A stretch of 64,000 nt of DNA, taken from positions 1 through 64,000 of the forward strand of contig NZ_NMVP01000002.1 in assembly GCF_002250705.1 (NCBI RefSeq), read 5' to 3'. The first letter of the stretch is position 1, and every line of letters begins with the position of its first letter. This DNA is from Enemella evansiae (GTDB lineage: Bacteria; Actinomycetota; Actinomycetes; Propionibacteriales; Propionibacteriaceae). Position numbers and translations under genes: made by a program. Of this stretch, positions 8,924 to 17,625 are shown piece after piece. The notes under the pieces were generated by a model that was not told the DNA's origin, did no database searches, and worked only from the letters and a program-made list of their open reading frames with translations.

Positions 8924-10083
8924 CACAGCTGCACCCCGCGACCCAGCGGCACCGTCGCCAGCATCGTCGGCACCTGGGTGCCACCGGCCTGAGCGAGGGC
9001 GACCTCGCTGCCGACCCGATCGGCCAGATGGCCGACCGCGGCGTCGGCGGTCTGCTGATTGGGGGTGACCAACCGGACCCCGCCGGAGGCGTCCTGCTCG
9101 GGGCTGAGGGTGAAGGAGGTGACCGCGAACAACACCGGCGCCTGGGCGACCGCATCGAGCAGCACCTGGTAGGCGTAGGAGGGGTTGCTGCCCCAACGGC
9201 GGACCAGTTGACCGGAGTGCACCATGCCGTCGCACACCCAGTGGTCCCAGTGCTCGGCGGACCGCTCGGGGCCCATCGGGTCGGCGGTCGCACCACTGGT
9301 CAGGGCCAGCACCTCGGCGAGCTCGGCACCGCCGATCGCGTGCGAGTCGACGCCGTGCCGCTTGAGCAGCGACTGCACCCGGTGCAGCCCGAACCGCAGC
9401 GTCGCGTGGATGCCGTCCACACCGGCACCGCGGCGCTCCACCGCGGCCAGGCAGCGGGTCGGATCGAGGCGCAGGCAGATCCAGGTGCGGCGTACCGTCG
9501 GCGGCACCGGATGGGCGTTCTCGGCGTACGCCCGGGCGGCCTGCGACCCGGGGCCGAGCAGCAGCGAGGTCGGCGCCGGCACGGTGTAGGTGATCACCTG
9601 GATGCCGGCGAAGATGATGTCATCGGAGACCGTCAGGTCGGCCAGCGAACCGAGATCGAGTTCGGCACCGGAATCGGCGAGCAGATCCTCATCGGCATCC
9701 AGCGCCAGCACCGCGCTCCAGGCGTCACCGTCCGAGATCACCCCGGTCTCGTCGCCGCGGCCGCCGACGGTCTGACCGATCTCGAAACCGGGCACCCATT
9801 CCGCCAGCGGGACCAGGTCCGCGGGCACCCGCGCCGGGCGTACCCGCTGCCGACCCGAGTAGGCCAGCCGCAGCCGCAACCAACCGATCAGCGACCGGCC
9901 GCCGATCACCGGGGCCAGCAGGACCAGCAGCAGTACCAGCAGCAACCCGCCGACCAGGATGCCGAGCCGGGAGCCCGCGATCAGCGCGAGCACCGCCAGC
10001 AGCAGCACCCCTTCGAGCAGCACGAGCCGGCCGCTGTGCCGCAGCAGCCACGAGCGCCGATGCGGCGGGGCTGCTGATTGCAC
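8923..10083 (-). CDS. eccE: type VII secretion protein EccE
   Basis: A 386-residue membrane protein. Residues about 18-60 form two adjacent hydrophobic segments (LVLLEGVLLLAVLALIAGSR and GILVGGLLLVLLLVLLAPVI), as in EccE, followed by a large soluble domain. EccE is a peripheral part of the ESX inner-membrane complex. I chose the GTG at 10083, which is preceded by AAGGGAAAG and by a TAGAGT -10 box about 30 bases further up; the frame remains open to a GTG at 10143. The gene is divergent from eccB. eccC, eccD and mycP are not in the window. Confidence 0.75.
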   Translation of the reverse strand: MQSAAPPHRRSWLLRHSGRLVLLEGVLLLAVLALIAGSRLGILVGGLLLVLLLVLLAPVIGGRSLIGWLRLRLAYSGRQRVRPARVPADLVPLAEWVPGFEIGQTVGGRGDETGVISDGDAWSAVLALDADEDLLADSGAELDLGSLADLTVSDDIIFAGIQVITYTVPAPTSLLLGPGSQAARAYAENAHPVPPTVRRTWICLRLDPTRCLAAVERRGAGVDGIHATLRFGLHRVQSLLKRHGVDSHAIGGAELAEVLALTSGATADPMGPERSAEHWDHWVCDGMVHSGQLVRRWGSNPSYAYQVLLDAVAQAPVLFAVTSFTLSPEQDASGGVRLVTPNQQTADAAVGHLADRVGSEVALAQAGGTQVPTMLATVPLGRGVQL

Positions 10084-10202
10084 TGACTTTCCCTTCGTCG
10101 AGGCGAGCGCCACTACTCTAGGGCCGGCAGGGTCGGGTGACACCGCAGCGCAGCAGAATGTGCCCTGCGAACGATGGTTGAGCGAGAGGAGCCCGGCCGC
10201 AG

Positions 10203-11582
10203 ATGGCGACCCGCAAGGATCTCCTCAAGGCGCACACCTTCACCGCGCAGCGGTTGGTGTCAGCGCTGGTGGACCGCGACCCCGACAACCCCCAGCCGCC
10301 GCTGCGCCGGGTCGGTACCGGCATGTTCATCGGGGTGATGCTGGGCATCCTGGTGCTGGCCGGTTTCGGCGTGGTCGGGTTGATCAAGCCCGGCAGCTCC
10401 AAGAACTGGAAGAACGACAACACGATCGTGGTCAGCTCCGACAGCGGTGAGGTGCTGGTCTATCTGGGCGGGAAGCTCTACCCGGCGTACAACATCACCT
10501 CCGCCAAGCTGGCCAGCGGTGGCGGGGATGTGAAGTCGGTGAAATCCTCATCCCTGCGGGATTTCCCGCGGGAGCGGACGATCGGCATCAAGCAGGCACC
10601 GACCCAGTTGCCCGAGCGGTCGGCGCTGGTCAGCTATCCGATCCGGGTCTGCTCGGTGACCGCACCGGCCGGTACCAGCACCGGGTCCGGCACGCAGGCC
10701 CGGGCGACCACCCTGGAGCTCGGCCAGGGTGAGGTACCGGCGACCTCGACCGCGTTCGTGGCCCGCGCCGACGGCAGCAACGGCAAGGAATATCTGATCG
10801 CCGATGGCACGGCGTACGAGATGCCGAACCATGCGGTGGCGATCCAGCTCGGCTTCGGCGAACAGGCGGTACGCCCGGGCAATGCCTTCCTGGGTGCGCT
10901 GCCGAAGGGGCCGCCGCTGAACCCGATCGACATCGCCGGGGAGGGGGAACGCTCCCAGCGCCCGGTCGGTGGGGTCGATCCGACCGTCGGCACGCTGATG
11001 CACGTCGAGGGCCCCAGCGCGACGACCTGGTATGTGCTGTTGAGCGACGGGTTGAGCGAGATCTCCCCGCTCGAGGCCGCGGTGCTGACCGCAACCACCG
11101 GCAAGAAGTCGCAGCCGATCAAGGCCGCCGAGGCCAATGAGGCCCGCAACACCCGGGTCCGTTACGCGGGCCGGCAGGGCATGCCCGCCCAGCTGCCGCA
11201 GCGCAGCCAGATCCCCGGCATCGAGACCGCCAGCGTGTGTGCCAGCTGGCCGGCCGCCGGGCAGAGCCCGCGGATCGCGTTCGGCGCCCCGACCCCGGTG
11301 GTGGATCGGCGCAATGCCGACCCGGCGCTGGCCGACACGGTGGTCCAGCCCTCGCTGCGCGGCGCCCTGGTCCGTCACGACGGGTCGGTCGGCCCGGCCG
11401 ACCCGGGCACGCTGATCGTCGGCGGGCTGCGGTACGGCATCGCCGACAACGACTCCAAGAACGCGCTCGGCTACGGCGAGGTGACCCCCGAGCCGATCCC
11501 CGCGCAGGTGCTGCGGTTGATCCCCGAGGGCCTGCCCGCCGGCCAGTCGCTCTCGGTGTCCGCCGCCCAGCAGCAGTCCTGA
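10203..11582 (+). CDS. eccB: type VII secretion protein EccB
   Basis: A 459-residue EccB. The N-terminus MATRKDLLKAHTFTAQRLVS is typical: a short cytoplasmic helix, then one transmembrane segment at about 40-60 (GMFIGVMLGILVLAGFGVVG), then a long extracytoplasmic part with LYPAYNITSAKL, which recurs in EccB proteins. The protein is the periplasm-facing subunit of the ESX core complex. GAGAGGAG lies a suitable distance before the ATG. It is divergent from eccE and about 200 bases ahead of the WXG100 pair. Confidence 0.92.
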   Translation: MATRKDLLKAHTFTAQRLVSALVDRDPDNPQPPLRRVGTGMFIGVMLGILVLAGFGVVGLIKPGSSKNWKNDNTIVVSSDSGEVLVYLGGKLYPAYNITSAKLASGGGDVKSVKSSSLRDFPRERTIGIKQAPTQLPERSALVSYPIRVCSVTAPAGTSTGSGTQARATTLELGQGEVPATSTAFVARADGSNGKEYLIADGTAYEMPNHAVAIQLGFGEQAVRPGNAFLGALPKGPPLNPIDIAGEGERSQRPVGGVDPTVGTLMHVEGPSATTWYVLLSDGLSEISPLEAAVLTATTGKKSQPIKAAEANEARNTRVRYAGRQGMPAQLPQRSQIPGIETASVCASWPAAGQSPRIAFGAPTPVVDRRNADPALADTVVQPSLRGALVRHDGSVGPADPGTLIVGGLRYGIADNDSKNALGYGEVTPEPIPAQVLRLIPEGLPAGQSLSVSAAQQQS

Positions 11583-11785
11583 CCCGACCCACGCGGCCAC
11601 TACTCAGCCACCTAGGCACATGTACTCACGCGCTACTCAAACTCAAGCAGGGCGGGATTTTCCGCTCGATTCCTGACCCCACCGGCTCCTAGTGTCTTCA
11701 CCAGACGGCACCACCGAACCCGGTGCACCGGCCTTCCGGCAGAGGGAGGTTGGCCCCGACAGACGACTCCCCGGAGGAGAAGAAA

Positions 11786-12106
11786 ATGGGATCTCAGCAA
11801 GTATCGGCCAATGACCTCAAGGTAGCCGCCGGCGAGGCCGAGGACTTCTACGGCAAGATCGAGGGTGTTCAGAAGAACCTCTACACCCAGATCGACGGCC
11901 TGATGGCCGGGTGGCAGGGCCAGGCCGCGCGGGTCTTCCTGACCGCCTTCAAGGAGTTCGATGAGGAGTTCAGCCAGGTGCAGAACAGCCTCAGCGAGCT
12001 GCACCAGAAGCTGGGTCAGACGAGCTTGACCTACCAGCAGAACGAGGCCGAGCAGAGCCAGGTTGGTCAGGATCTGATGAACCTGATCAACAGCAACCGC
12101 AAGTGA
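11786..12106 (+). CDS. WXG100 family protein (EsxA/B-like)
   Basis: A 106-residue helical protein with the WXG motif at residues 43-45 (GWQGQA) between two helices and a C-terminal YxxxE export signal at 83-87 (YQQNE). This is the size and design of an ESAT-6/CFP-10 type substrate of type VII secretion. GGAGGAGAAGAAA precedes the ATG at 11786; an upstream ATG at 11723 is less likely. It probably pairs with the 105-residue protein encoded 40 bases downstream. Confidence 0.9.
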   Translation: MGSQQVSANDLKVAAGEAEDFYGKIEGVQKNLYTQIDGLMAGWQGQAARVFLTAFKEFDEEFSQVQNSLSELHQKLGQTSLTYQQNEAEQSQVGQDLMNLINSNRK

Positions 12107-12146
12107 CCCGCTGACCAACCCACACGAACTCTGAGGAGCCTGAACA

Positions 12147-12464
12147 ATGAGCGATGATTCCGTTCTCGTAAACAAGCAGTACATGCAGCAGGGCATCCAG
12201 GACCTGGATTCCGCCAAGAAGCAGATGGTCGACCTCAAGGAACAGATGGTCCAGACCCTCGGCAAGCGCCTCGACTCCTGGCAGGACGGCGGCGACGGCG
12301 CCGCCCCGAAGCAGGCGTACCAGCAGGTGCTGCGGACCTGGGACGAGTCGATGAAGGAGATGGAGAACATCGCCAACGCGATGCGCACCAATCTCGACAC
12401 GATCGCCGGCAACTACGCCAGCAACGAGATGAAGACCGCCTCCTTCTGGGAGACCGGCAACTGA
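12147..12464 (+). CDS. WXG100-like protein, partner of the upstream EsxA/B-like protein
   Basis: A 105-residue helical protein. The turn reads SWQDGGDG at 44-51, a WxxG variant of WXG, and the C-terminal tail has YASNE at 90-94, a YxxxE export signal. TGAGGAG precedes the ATG. The position directly behind the canonical WXG100 gene suggests the two form an exported heterodimer. A near-perfect palindrome downstream probably ends the transcript. Confidence 0.85.
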   Translation: MSDDSVLVNKQYMQQGIQDLDSAKKQMVDLKEQMVQTLGKRLDSWQDGGDGAAPKQAYQQVLRTWDESMKEMENIANAMRTNLDTIAGNYASNEMKTASFWETGN

Positions 12465-12488
12465 GTCTCTGCCGAGACCGTACGCCCG

Positions 12489-12512
12489 GGGCGCGACCGA
12501 TCGGTCGCGCCC
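12489..12512. terminator. perfect 24-base palindrome
   Basis: The two halves (GGGCGCGACCGA and its complement) are perfectly symmetrical. It lies 25 bases after the WXG100-like stop and is the likely terminator of the WXG100 pair. Confidence 0.7.
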
Positions 12513-12543
12513 TTCGGCGTCTCCACGGGCCGCTCCCCACGCA

Positions 12544-12600
12544 CATCGAGTAGGCGCCATGCGAAGCGAAGCGGAGCAATGGCGCCGTGTCGAGATGAGC
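12544..12600. repeat. family B dispersed repeat
   Basis: Begins CATCGAGTAG and ends GTGTCGAGATGAGC. The centre is a hairpin with arms GGCGCCAT (12553-12560) and ATGGCGCC (12579-12586) around a loop containing GCGAAGCGGAG. The copy at 28121-28181 keeps the loop but has different, still complementary, arms. Confidence 0.75.
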
Positions 12601-12608
12601 GCCCCACC

Positions 12609-12652
12609 CACGCTGGCTGAGCGAGCGAGGAACGAGCGAGACGAAGCCACCT
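12609..12652. repeat. family A dispersed repeat
   Basis: Starts CACGCTGGCTGAGCGAGCG and ends GAGCGAGACGAAGCCACC. The same sequence in the opposite orientation is found at 58553-58596. Confidence 0.8.
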
Positions 12653-12825
12653 GGCGGGACACCCGTCCACCCGTCGCCGCCCTCCTCGCCCAGGGATCGC
12701 GTACTGGGAGGAAGATTCCTCCGATCATTCCTTCGAAGTGGGGAACCGAGTAGGACACGATAGGGGTCGGAGGCCGTGTTGACCCCGACCCGGCTGACAC
12801 CGAACAGCGAGAGATGGAGAGCGCG

Positions 12826-13209
12826 ATGCTTCTGGCTGATGGCGGGGGCGGTACCCGCCCCCACGTGACGTCCGACATCCAGGTCGACCCCGGGCAGATC
12901 CGTCAGTTCGCGAAATTCCTCGACGAGATGACCGGTGAGATCCGCACCCTCCGGGATCGATTGCAGGACTACACCCCCGAGGGGACCGAGAAGGTCTCCT
13001 TCGGCAACTACACCGGTTCGGCACGCGCCGCCGAGCAGCACCGGGCCACCGTGACGAAGGGCCACGGCGCCCTGCGCGGGCTGCACCAGCGCTCCGACGA
13101 CATCACCGAGGCGACCCGGCGGCTGGCCGGCCAGTACGACGACCTGGAGGAGCTGAACAGCGCCACCGCGGCCCAGGTCACCAACGAGCTGAATCGGAAG
13201 AAGGCCTGA
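12826..13209 (+). CDS. small type VII secretion-associated protein
   Basis: A 127-residue protein, mainly helical after residue 20, with the sequence DPGQIRQFAKFLDEMTGEIR and a YxxxE motif at 104-108 (YDDLE) near the end of the helical part. No WXG turn is visible. The start at 12826 is favoured by GGAG six bases ahead; an ATG at 12814 is possible. It lies four bases before the large Gly/Pro-rich protein gene and probably forms a secreted pair with it, like PE/PPE or WXG100/LXG pairs. Family name uncertain. Confidence 0.75.
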   Translation: MLLADGGGGTRPHVTSDIQVDPGQIRQFAKFLDEMTGEIRTLRDRLQDYTPEGTEKVSFGNYTGSARAAEQHRATVTKGHGALRGLHQRSDDITEATRRLAGQYDDLEELNSATAAQVTNELNRKKA

Positions 13210-13212
13210 GAC

Positions 13213-14964
13213 ATGCGAATGATGTTGGACGGGGGCGGATCGTCCAGCGCGTACTCCCTCTACACCCAGCGCGAGATCATGGCGGTCATCGGGTCTCTCG
13301 ATTCGACCGCCCTGGATCGGACCGAGCGGATGTGGCGCGACACCGCGTCCGCGGCCCGCGAGATCCATGGCCTGGTGCGCAAACGCCTCGACGATCTGAC
13401 CGGCCCCGGTGGGTGGACCGGACCGGGCGCCGAGGCGTACCGGAACTCGATCAAACGCGACGTGCTCGACAAGCTGGAGGCGTACGCCGCCGACGCGACC
13501 CGCAATGCCGACGCACTCGCGCCGGTGAACCAGTCGGTGTCCTCCTCGATCGGCGCCGCGCTGCTCAACGACATCCCCTGGGACCGCGACACCAACTGGG
13601 AGGTGACCCGCAAGGAGGTCGAGCAGTCGCTGTTCGGCAAGGTCGATGAGATCTTCACCGGCGAGGACGAGGACTACGAGAAGGCCAAGGAGCAGGCGCC
13701 CTATCTGGTCCTGAACGGGCAGCGGAACACCCTCGACTCGGTGGAGCCGAAGCGTTGGGAGACCCTGCTGACGGTCTATCCACAACAGCAGCAGTCGCCG
13801 CAGATCTTCCGGCAGACCGATACCCCGGTGACCCCGCAGGTGCATCGCTTCGATCAGTTGATGGAGGCGCTGGGCCTCAACTCCAACCAGGTCCAGACGG
13901 TACGCACCCGCGCGGACTCGGTGGATGAGCAGTTGCAGAGGTACCAGCCGACCGACCAGCAGCATCCCGACGACGACCGGCGCACCAGGGCGCCCGGCAG
14001 CGGCACCAACGACCCGACGCCGAACTCCACCGGTACCGGGCCGAGCGCGCCGTCGACGAACACCGCGCCGCCGTCGACCAACAGTCTGAACCCGAGCGGC
14101 CCGGGCGGACCGAACGAGCTCGGTCCGGGCAAGCCCGGTGACCCCAGCCTGCCCGGTGGTCCGGGCGGGCCCGGTGGCCCTGGTGGGCCGAACGGTCCGG
14201 GCCAGCCCGGCGGGCCGTTCCCCGGCGGCACCCATCCGGGTACGCCGGGTGGCCCGGGTTTCCCGGGTGGCCCCGGGCTGCCCGGTGGTCCGGGTGGCAG
14301 CGGTTTTCCCGGTGGCGACCCCGGTGACCTCGGCATCGGCGGCCCCGGTGGGTTGCCGGGTGGCGGGGCACCCGGTGTCGGCGGGTCCGGCCTCGATCCG
14401 GCCGAGCTGAGCAACAACCTGCCGGGCACCGAGAGCGCCGGGTTGCTGACGGCCCCGGGTTCCGCGGCCGGAATGAGCAATCTCGGCGGCCCGGGTGTTC
14501 CCGGTCTCGGTACGCCGGGAGTGGGCGGCGTCGGTGGTCCGGCGATCAATGTCGGCAGTGGCGTGGTACCGACGATGGGGATGGGCCCCGGTGGGCTCGG
14601 CTCCGGTGGACTGGGCAACAGCGGCCTCGGCGGCGCGGGCAACGGCCTGGGTCGCGGTGGCGCCGGCGGACCCGGTGCCGGGGGCAACCCGCTGGCCGGC
14701 CGCTCGGGCAACTCGTTCGGCATCGGTCCGAACGGCAAGGGCATCGTCAACCCCGGTTCGGTCGGCCCGGTGGCCGGCCCCGGTGGTGCGGCCGGCGGCC
14801 CCGGTGGCGGGGCATCCGGTGCCGGTACCGCTCCGGGTGGGATGCCGATGGGCGGGCGCCGCAACGACCGCAAGGACGAGGAGAAGGACGAGAACCCCTA
14901 CAACTCCTGGCTCGAGGAGGACGAGGACGTCTGGTTCGACGACCCGGACGGCCGCTCCCGCTGA
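13213..14964 (+). CDS. large WXG-containing, Gly/Pro-rich type VII substrate
   Basis: A 583-residue protein. The N-terminal 200 residues are helical, with a WXG turn at 68-70 ([12 protein letters not shown]). Residues about 225-290 are Pro/Thr/Gln-rich. Residues about 290-545 are a long low-complexity region dominated by Gly and Pro with many PGGPGG-type units. The last 33 residues are acidic and end in [16 protein letters not shown]; similar EDxDVW tails occur on other actinobacterial PPE/WXG-type proteins. No signal peptide is seen, so export through the ESX system is inferred. The Gly/Pro part could act as an extended surface or wall-spanning stalk. Confidence 0.8.
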   Translation: MRMMLDGGGSSSAYSLYTQREIMAVIGSLDSTALDRTERMWRDTASAAREIHGLVRKRLDDLTGPGGWTGPGAEAYRNSIKRDVLDKLEAYAADATRNADALAPVNQSVSSSIGAALLNDIPWDRDTNWEVTRKEVEQSLFGKVDEIFTGEDEDYEKAKEQAPYLVLNGQRNTLDSVEPKRWETLLTVYPQQQQSPQIFRQTDTPVTPQVHRFDQLMEALGLNSNQVQTVRTRADSVDEQLQRYQPTDQQHPDDDRRTRAPGSGTNDPTPNSTGTGPSAPSTNTAPPSTNSLNPSGPGGPNELGPGKPGDPSLPGGPGGPGGPGGPNGPGQPGGPFPGGTHPGTPGGPGFPGGPGLPGGPGGSGFPGGDPGDLGIGGPGGLPGGGAPGVGGSGLDPAELSNNLPGTESAGLLTAPGSAAGMSNLGGPGVPGLGTPGVGGVGGPAINVGSGVVPTMGMGPGGLGSGGLGNSGLGGAGNGLGRGGAGGPGAGGNPLAGRSGNSFGIGPNGKGIVNPGSVGPVAGPGGAAGGPGGGASGAGTAPGGMPMGGRRNDRKDEEKDENPYNSWLEEDEDVWFDDPDGRSR

Positions 14965-15036
14965 CCCCTCCCGCCACGGTCCTCGAGTAGCAACTCCCGG
15001 CAGCGCGCCAGCGATGCCCCGTGTCACACTGGGCCC

Positions 15037-15900
15037 ATGCCCGAGTTGCCCGAGGTGGAGTCGCTGCGGCGGTTCCTCACCGAACGCCTGGTCGGCCGGG
15101 TGATCGCCCGGATCGACCTGACCGCGTTCAGCGCGCTGAAGACCTTCACCACCCCGCTGAGCGCGATGCACGGACTGGAGATCGAGCGGGTCGAGCGGCG
15201 TGGCAAGTTCCTCTGCCTGGACGCCGGTGGCACCTGGCTCTGCTTCCATCTGGCCCGCGCCGGCTGGTTGCGCTGGCGCGCGGAGATGCCGACCGCCCCG
15301 GCCCGGCCGGGCAAGGGCCCGCTGGCGCTGCGGCTGGTGCTCGACGACGGGTCCGGGTTCGAGCTGACCGAGGCCGGTACCCAGCGCAAGCTCGCTGTGC
15401 ACGTGGTCAACGATCCCGACGAGGTCACCCAGATCGAGACCCTTGGCCCGGAACCGATGGCCGACGAGTTCACCTACGAGGTGTTCGCGGAGATCCTGAA
15501 CAAGGCCGGCCGGGCGCAACTCAAGGGCGTACTCAAGGACCAACGGGTGATCGCCGGAATCGGCAACGCCTATTCCGATGAGATCCTGCACGCCGCGAAG
15601 CTGAGCCCGTTCAAACCGGCCAACGGGCTGACCGATGCGGAGCGGGAGCACCTGTACACCTGCCTGCGCGCCGAGCTGGCCGATGCGGTGCAGCGCTCGG
15701 CCGGACTGGCCGCCAAGGACCTGAAGGGTGAGAAGAAGCTCGGCATGAAGGTGCACGGCCGCGCCGGTGAGGCCTGCCCGGTCTGCGGCGACACCATCCT
15801 CAGCGTCTCCTTCGCCGATTCCAGCCTGCAGTACTGCCCCACCTGCCAGACCGGCGGCAAACCCCTGGCCGACCGTCGGATGAGCAAGCTGCTGAAGTGA
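15037..15900 (+). CDS. Fpg/Nei family DNA glycosylase/AP lyase
   Basis: A 287-residue base-excision repair enzyme. MPELPEVE supplies the catalytic Pro2 and Glu3; RRGKFLCLD is the conserved Lys loop; IAGIGNAYSDEIL is the helix-two-turn-helix; the C-terminus is a zinc finger C-x2-C-x16-C-x2-C (CPVCG to YCPTC). It removes oxidised bases from DNA. The sequence resembles Fpg/MutM more than Nei8, but the exact subtype cannot be fixed by eye. CACACT lies six bases before the ATG. Confidence 0.9.
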   Translation: MPELPEVESLRRFLTERLVGRVIARIDLTAFSALKTFTTPLSAMHGLEIERVERRGKFLCLDAGGTWLCFHLARAGWLRWRAEMPTAPARPGKGPLALRLVLDDGSGFELTEAGTQRKLAVHVVNDPDEVTQIETLGPEPMADEFTYEVFAEILNKAGRAQLKGVLKDQRVIAGIGNAYSDEILHAAKLSPFKPANGLTDAEREHLYTCLRAELADAVQRSAGLAAKDLKGEKKLGMKVHGRAGEACPVCGDTILSVSFADSSLQYCPTCQTGGKPLADRRMSKLLK

Positions 15901-15905
15901 GGGCC

Positions 15906-15966
15906 ACGCTCATCGAGATGCCGAACGCCGGGTGAGCGAGGGAGGAACGAGCGAGTCGAAGCCGAG
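15906..15966. repeat. family A repeat joined to a partial family B end
   Basis: ACGCTCATCGAGATG (family B end) is followed by GGGTGAGCGAGGGAGGAACG and AGCGAGTCGAAGCC (family A). It occupies the gap between the convergent glycosylase and EcsC-like genes. The following 140 bases to 16112 show nothing else clear. Confidence 0.7.
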
Positions 15967-16112
15967 TCCCTCGTCTCGTCGCTTACCGCCCGGTCAAACC
16001 CCAGAATCCAACCCGCGTTTCTCGTCGTGGCCCGCAAACCCGCATCCGCTCGTCACTGCTCACGAACTGGAGTCGAAAAATGGGGTTCGACCACCCGGTA
16101 AGTGACGGGGGG

Positions 16113-16787
16113 TCAGGCGCGGCGGCGGTCCACCAGCTGGCCCTTGGCGTACCGGGCCACCTGCAGCGTGTCCCAGCCGTCGAAGGCGGCGCCGACGCCA
16201 CCACCCAGCACCGGTACCCGCTTGGTCATCGCGACGACCATCCGCTTGCCGGTGACCCGGGCCAGCAGGTCGCCGGCGACCCGGTCGGAGATCTTGGTGT
16301 CCAGCCCGGCGTCGTAGACCGGCGCGGTGGCGACCACCAGCGGGCTGCTCGGCAGCTCGGAGTCACCGAGCAGGTTCTCCAGGTTGTCGCCGACCAGGCA
16401 CATCGCGATCGCCGTGCGTACCCGCGGATCGGTGACGTCGTAACCGCGCAGGTGCGCGATGGTGGCGACCACGCGGGCCTGCAGCACCGCGATTCCGGCG
16501 ATGTTGGCCGGCAGCGAGACGAGCGAGGTGACCAGTCCGCCGATGTTCGTCACGAACCCCTGGGCACCGGCGAGGGCGACGTGCTGCTGGATGAGCACAT
16601 TGATCGCCTTCTCGGCATCGCCCTGCTTCTGCAGCTGGCGGCCGGCCGAGTCCCGGGCGGGCGGCAGGTTGCCCATGCCGTCGATCGCGACGGTCATGAT
16701 GCGACGCAGCACTTTGCCCGCACCATTGGGTGCGAAGCCTCCCGACGGCACGAGGCCGCCGAGGGTGTCCCTGACGTTGTTGGCCAT
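16113..16787 (-). CDS. EcsC family protein
   Basis: A 224-residue protein starting MANNVRDTLGGLVPSG. The middle contains GFVTNIGGLVTSLVSLPANI and RGYDVTDPRVRTAIAMCLVG, which match EcsC-family proteins, a poorly understood group often found near membranes. AGAGAGG precedes the ATG at 16787 by six bases, so the start is well supported. Function is unknown; EcsC itself is linked to an ABC transporter in Bacillus, but no transporter is adjacent here. Confidence 0.75.
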   Translation of the reverse strand: MANNVRDTLGGLVPSGGFAPNGAGKVLRRIMTVAIDGMGNLPPARDSAGRQLQKQGDAEKAINVLIQQHVALAGAQGFVTNIGGLVTSLVSLPANIAGIAVLQARVVATIAHLRGYDVTDPRVRTAIAMCLVGDNLENLLGDSELPSSPLVVATAPVYDAGLDTKISDRVAGDLLARVTGKRMVVAMTKRVPVLGGGVGAAFDGWDTLQVARYAKGQLVDRRRA

Positions 16788-16905
16788 CGTCATCCTCTCT
16801 GGTCGCCCGCACTCCTGCGCGCGGCACCTTCCAGCGTACGCAGGACCCGTGCCGCCACCCACCCCGGAATGACCCGGAACGGTCCCCCACTGACAGAATG
16901 AGCGG

Positions 16906-17562
16906 ATGCTGCTGTTCGCCAATCCGGCCACCTGGCCGCACTCGGACCTGGTGGCCGCGACGGTCGATCTGGACCCGCGCACGGTGCTGGCAGCATATCG
17001 CGAGGGGGTGTTCCCGATGCCCCTGGAGCCGGATCTGATCGGCTGGTTCTCCCCGCTCGACCGCGGCGTCCTGCCGCTGGACGGCCTGCGGGTGACCCGC
17101 TCGCTGCGCAAGTCGATGAAGCACTACCGGGTGAGCGTCGACCAGGCGTACGAACAGGTGGTGGACGGCTGCGCCGACCCGCGCCGGGAGGCCGGTTGGA
17201 TCGATGCCGACATCCGCCGGGTCTATGGCGAACTGCATCAGGCAGGGGTGGTCCACTCGGTGGAGGTGTGGGACGCCGCGGACCGGCTGGTCGGCGGGTT
17301 GTACGGGGTGTCGATCGGCGGGCTGTTCGCCGGTGAATCGATGTTCCACGATCCTCAGCACGGTCGGGATGCCTCGAAGACGGCGCTGGTGGAACTGGTA
17401 CGCCTGCTTTCGGCCGACGGCGTCCCCCGGTTGCTGGACGTGCAGTGGCTGACCCCGCACTTAGCCAGTCTCGGTGCGGTGGAGTTGTCCCGGCGGGATT
17501 ACCTTTCCCGGTTGCGGAAGGTGTTGGATCAACCGCCGCCGGCCTGGCCTGTCGCCGACTGA
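16906..17562 (+). CDS. aat: leucyl/phenylalanyl-tRNA-protein transferase
   Basis: A 218-residue enzyme that adds Leu or Phe from charged tRNA to proteins with N-terminal Arg or Lys, marking them for ClpS/ClpAP-type degradation. YREGVFPMP, IGWFSPLDRGVLPL, FAGESMFH and LDVQWLTPHLASLGA are signature segments of the family. CAGAAT lies six bases before the ATG, again suggesting little or no leader. Confidence 0.92.
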   Translation: MLLFANPATWPHSDLVAATVDLDPRTVLAAYREGVFPMPLEPDLIGWFSPLDRGVLPLDGLRVTRSLRKSMKHYRVSVDQAYEQVVDGCADPRREAGWIDADIRRVYGELHQAGVVHSVEVWDAADRLVGGLYGVSIGGLFAGESMFHDPQHGRDASKTALVELVRLLSADGVPRLLDVQWLTPHLASLGAVELSRRDYLSRLRKVLDQPPPAWPVAD

Positions 17563-17613
17563 CCGTACCCGGCGGGTCACGACCACCTCCTTGCCCCCGG
17601 ACGACGGGACGTC

Positions 17614-17619
17614 TAGGCT
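17614..17619 (+). promoter_or_regulatory. -10 box of a probable leaderless promoter
   Basis: TAGGCT, six bases before the ATG at 17626. Confidence 0.6.
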
Positions 17620-17625
17620 CCCCAC

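Larger units (their letters stand above)
12465..12825. other. gene-free stretch with palindrome and two repeat elements
   Basis: These 361 bases hold no convincing gene. In order they contain the 24-base palindrome at 12489-12512, a family B repeat at 12544-12600 and a family A repeat at 12609-12652. The remaining 170 bases, including a short AT-richer patch near 12715-12745, probably hold the promoter for the next type VII genes. Confidence 0.7.

Noticed and set aside
13854..14873. A 339-codon Pro-rich antisense frame.
   Set aside because: Mirror image of the Gly/Pro-rich coding region.
12235..15756. A 1173-codon minus-strand reading frame across the type VII genes.
   Set aside because: It is antisense to five clear genes, has a low-complexity composition and arises from the high GC bias; no family features.
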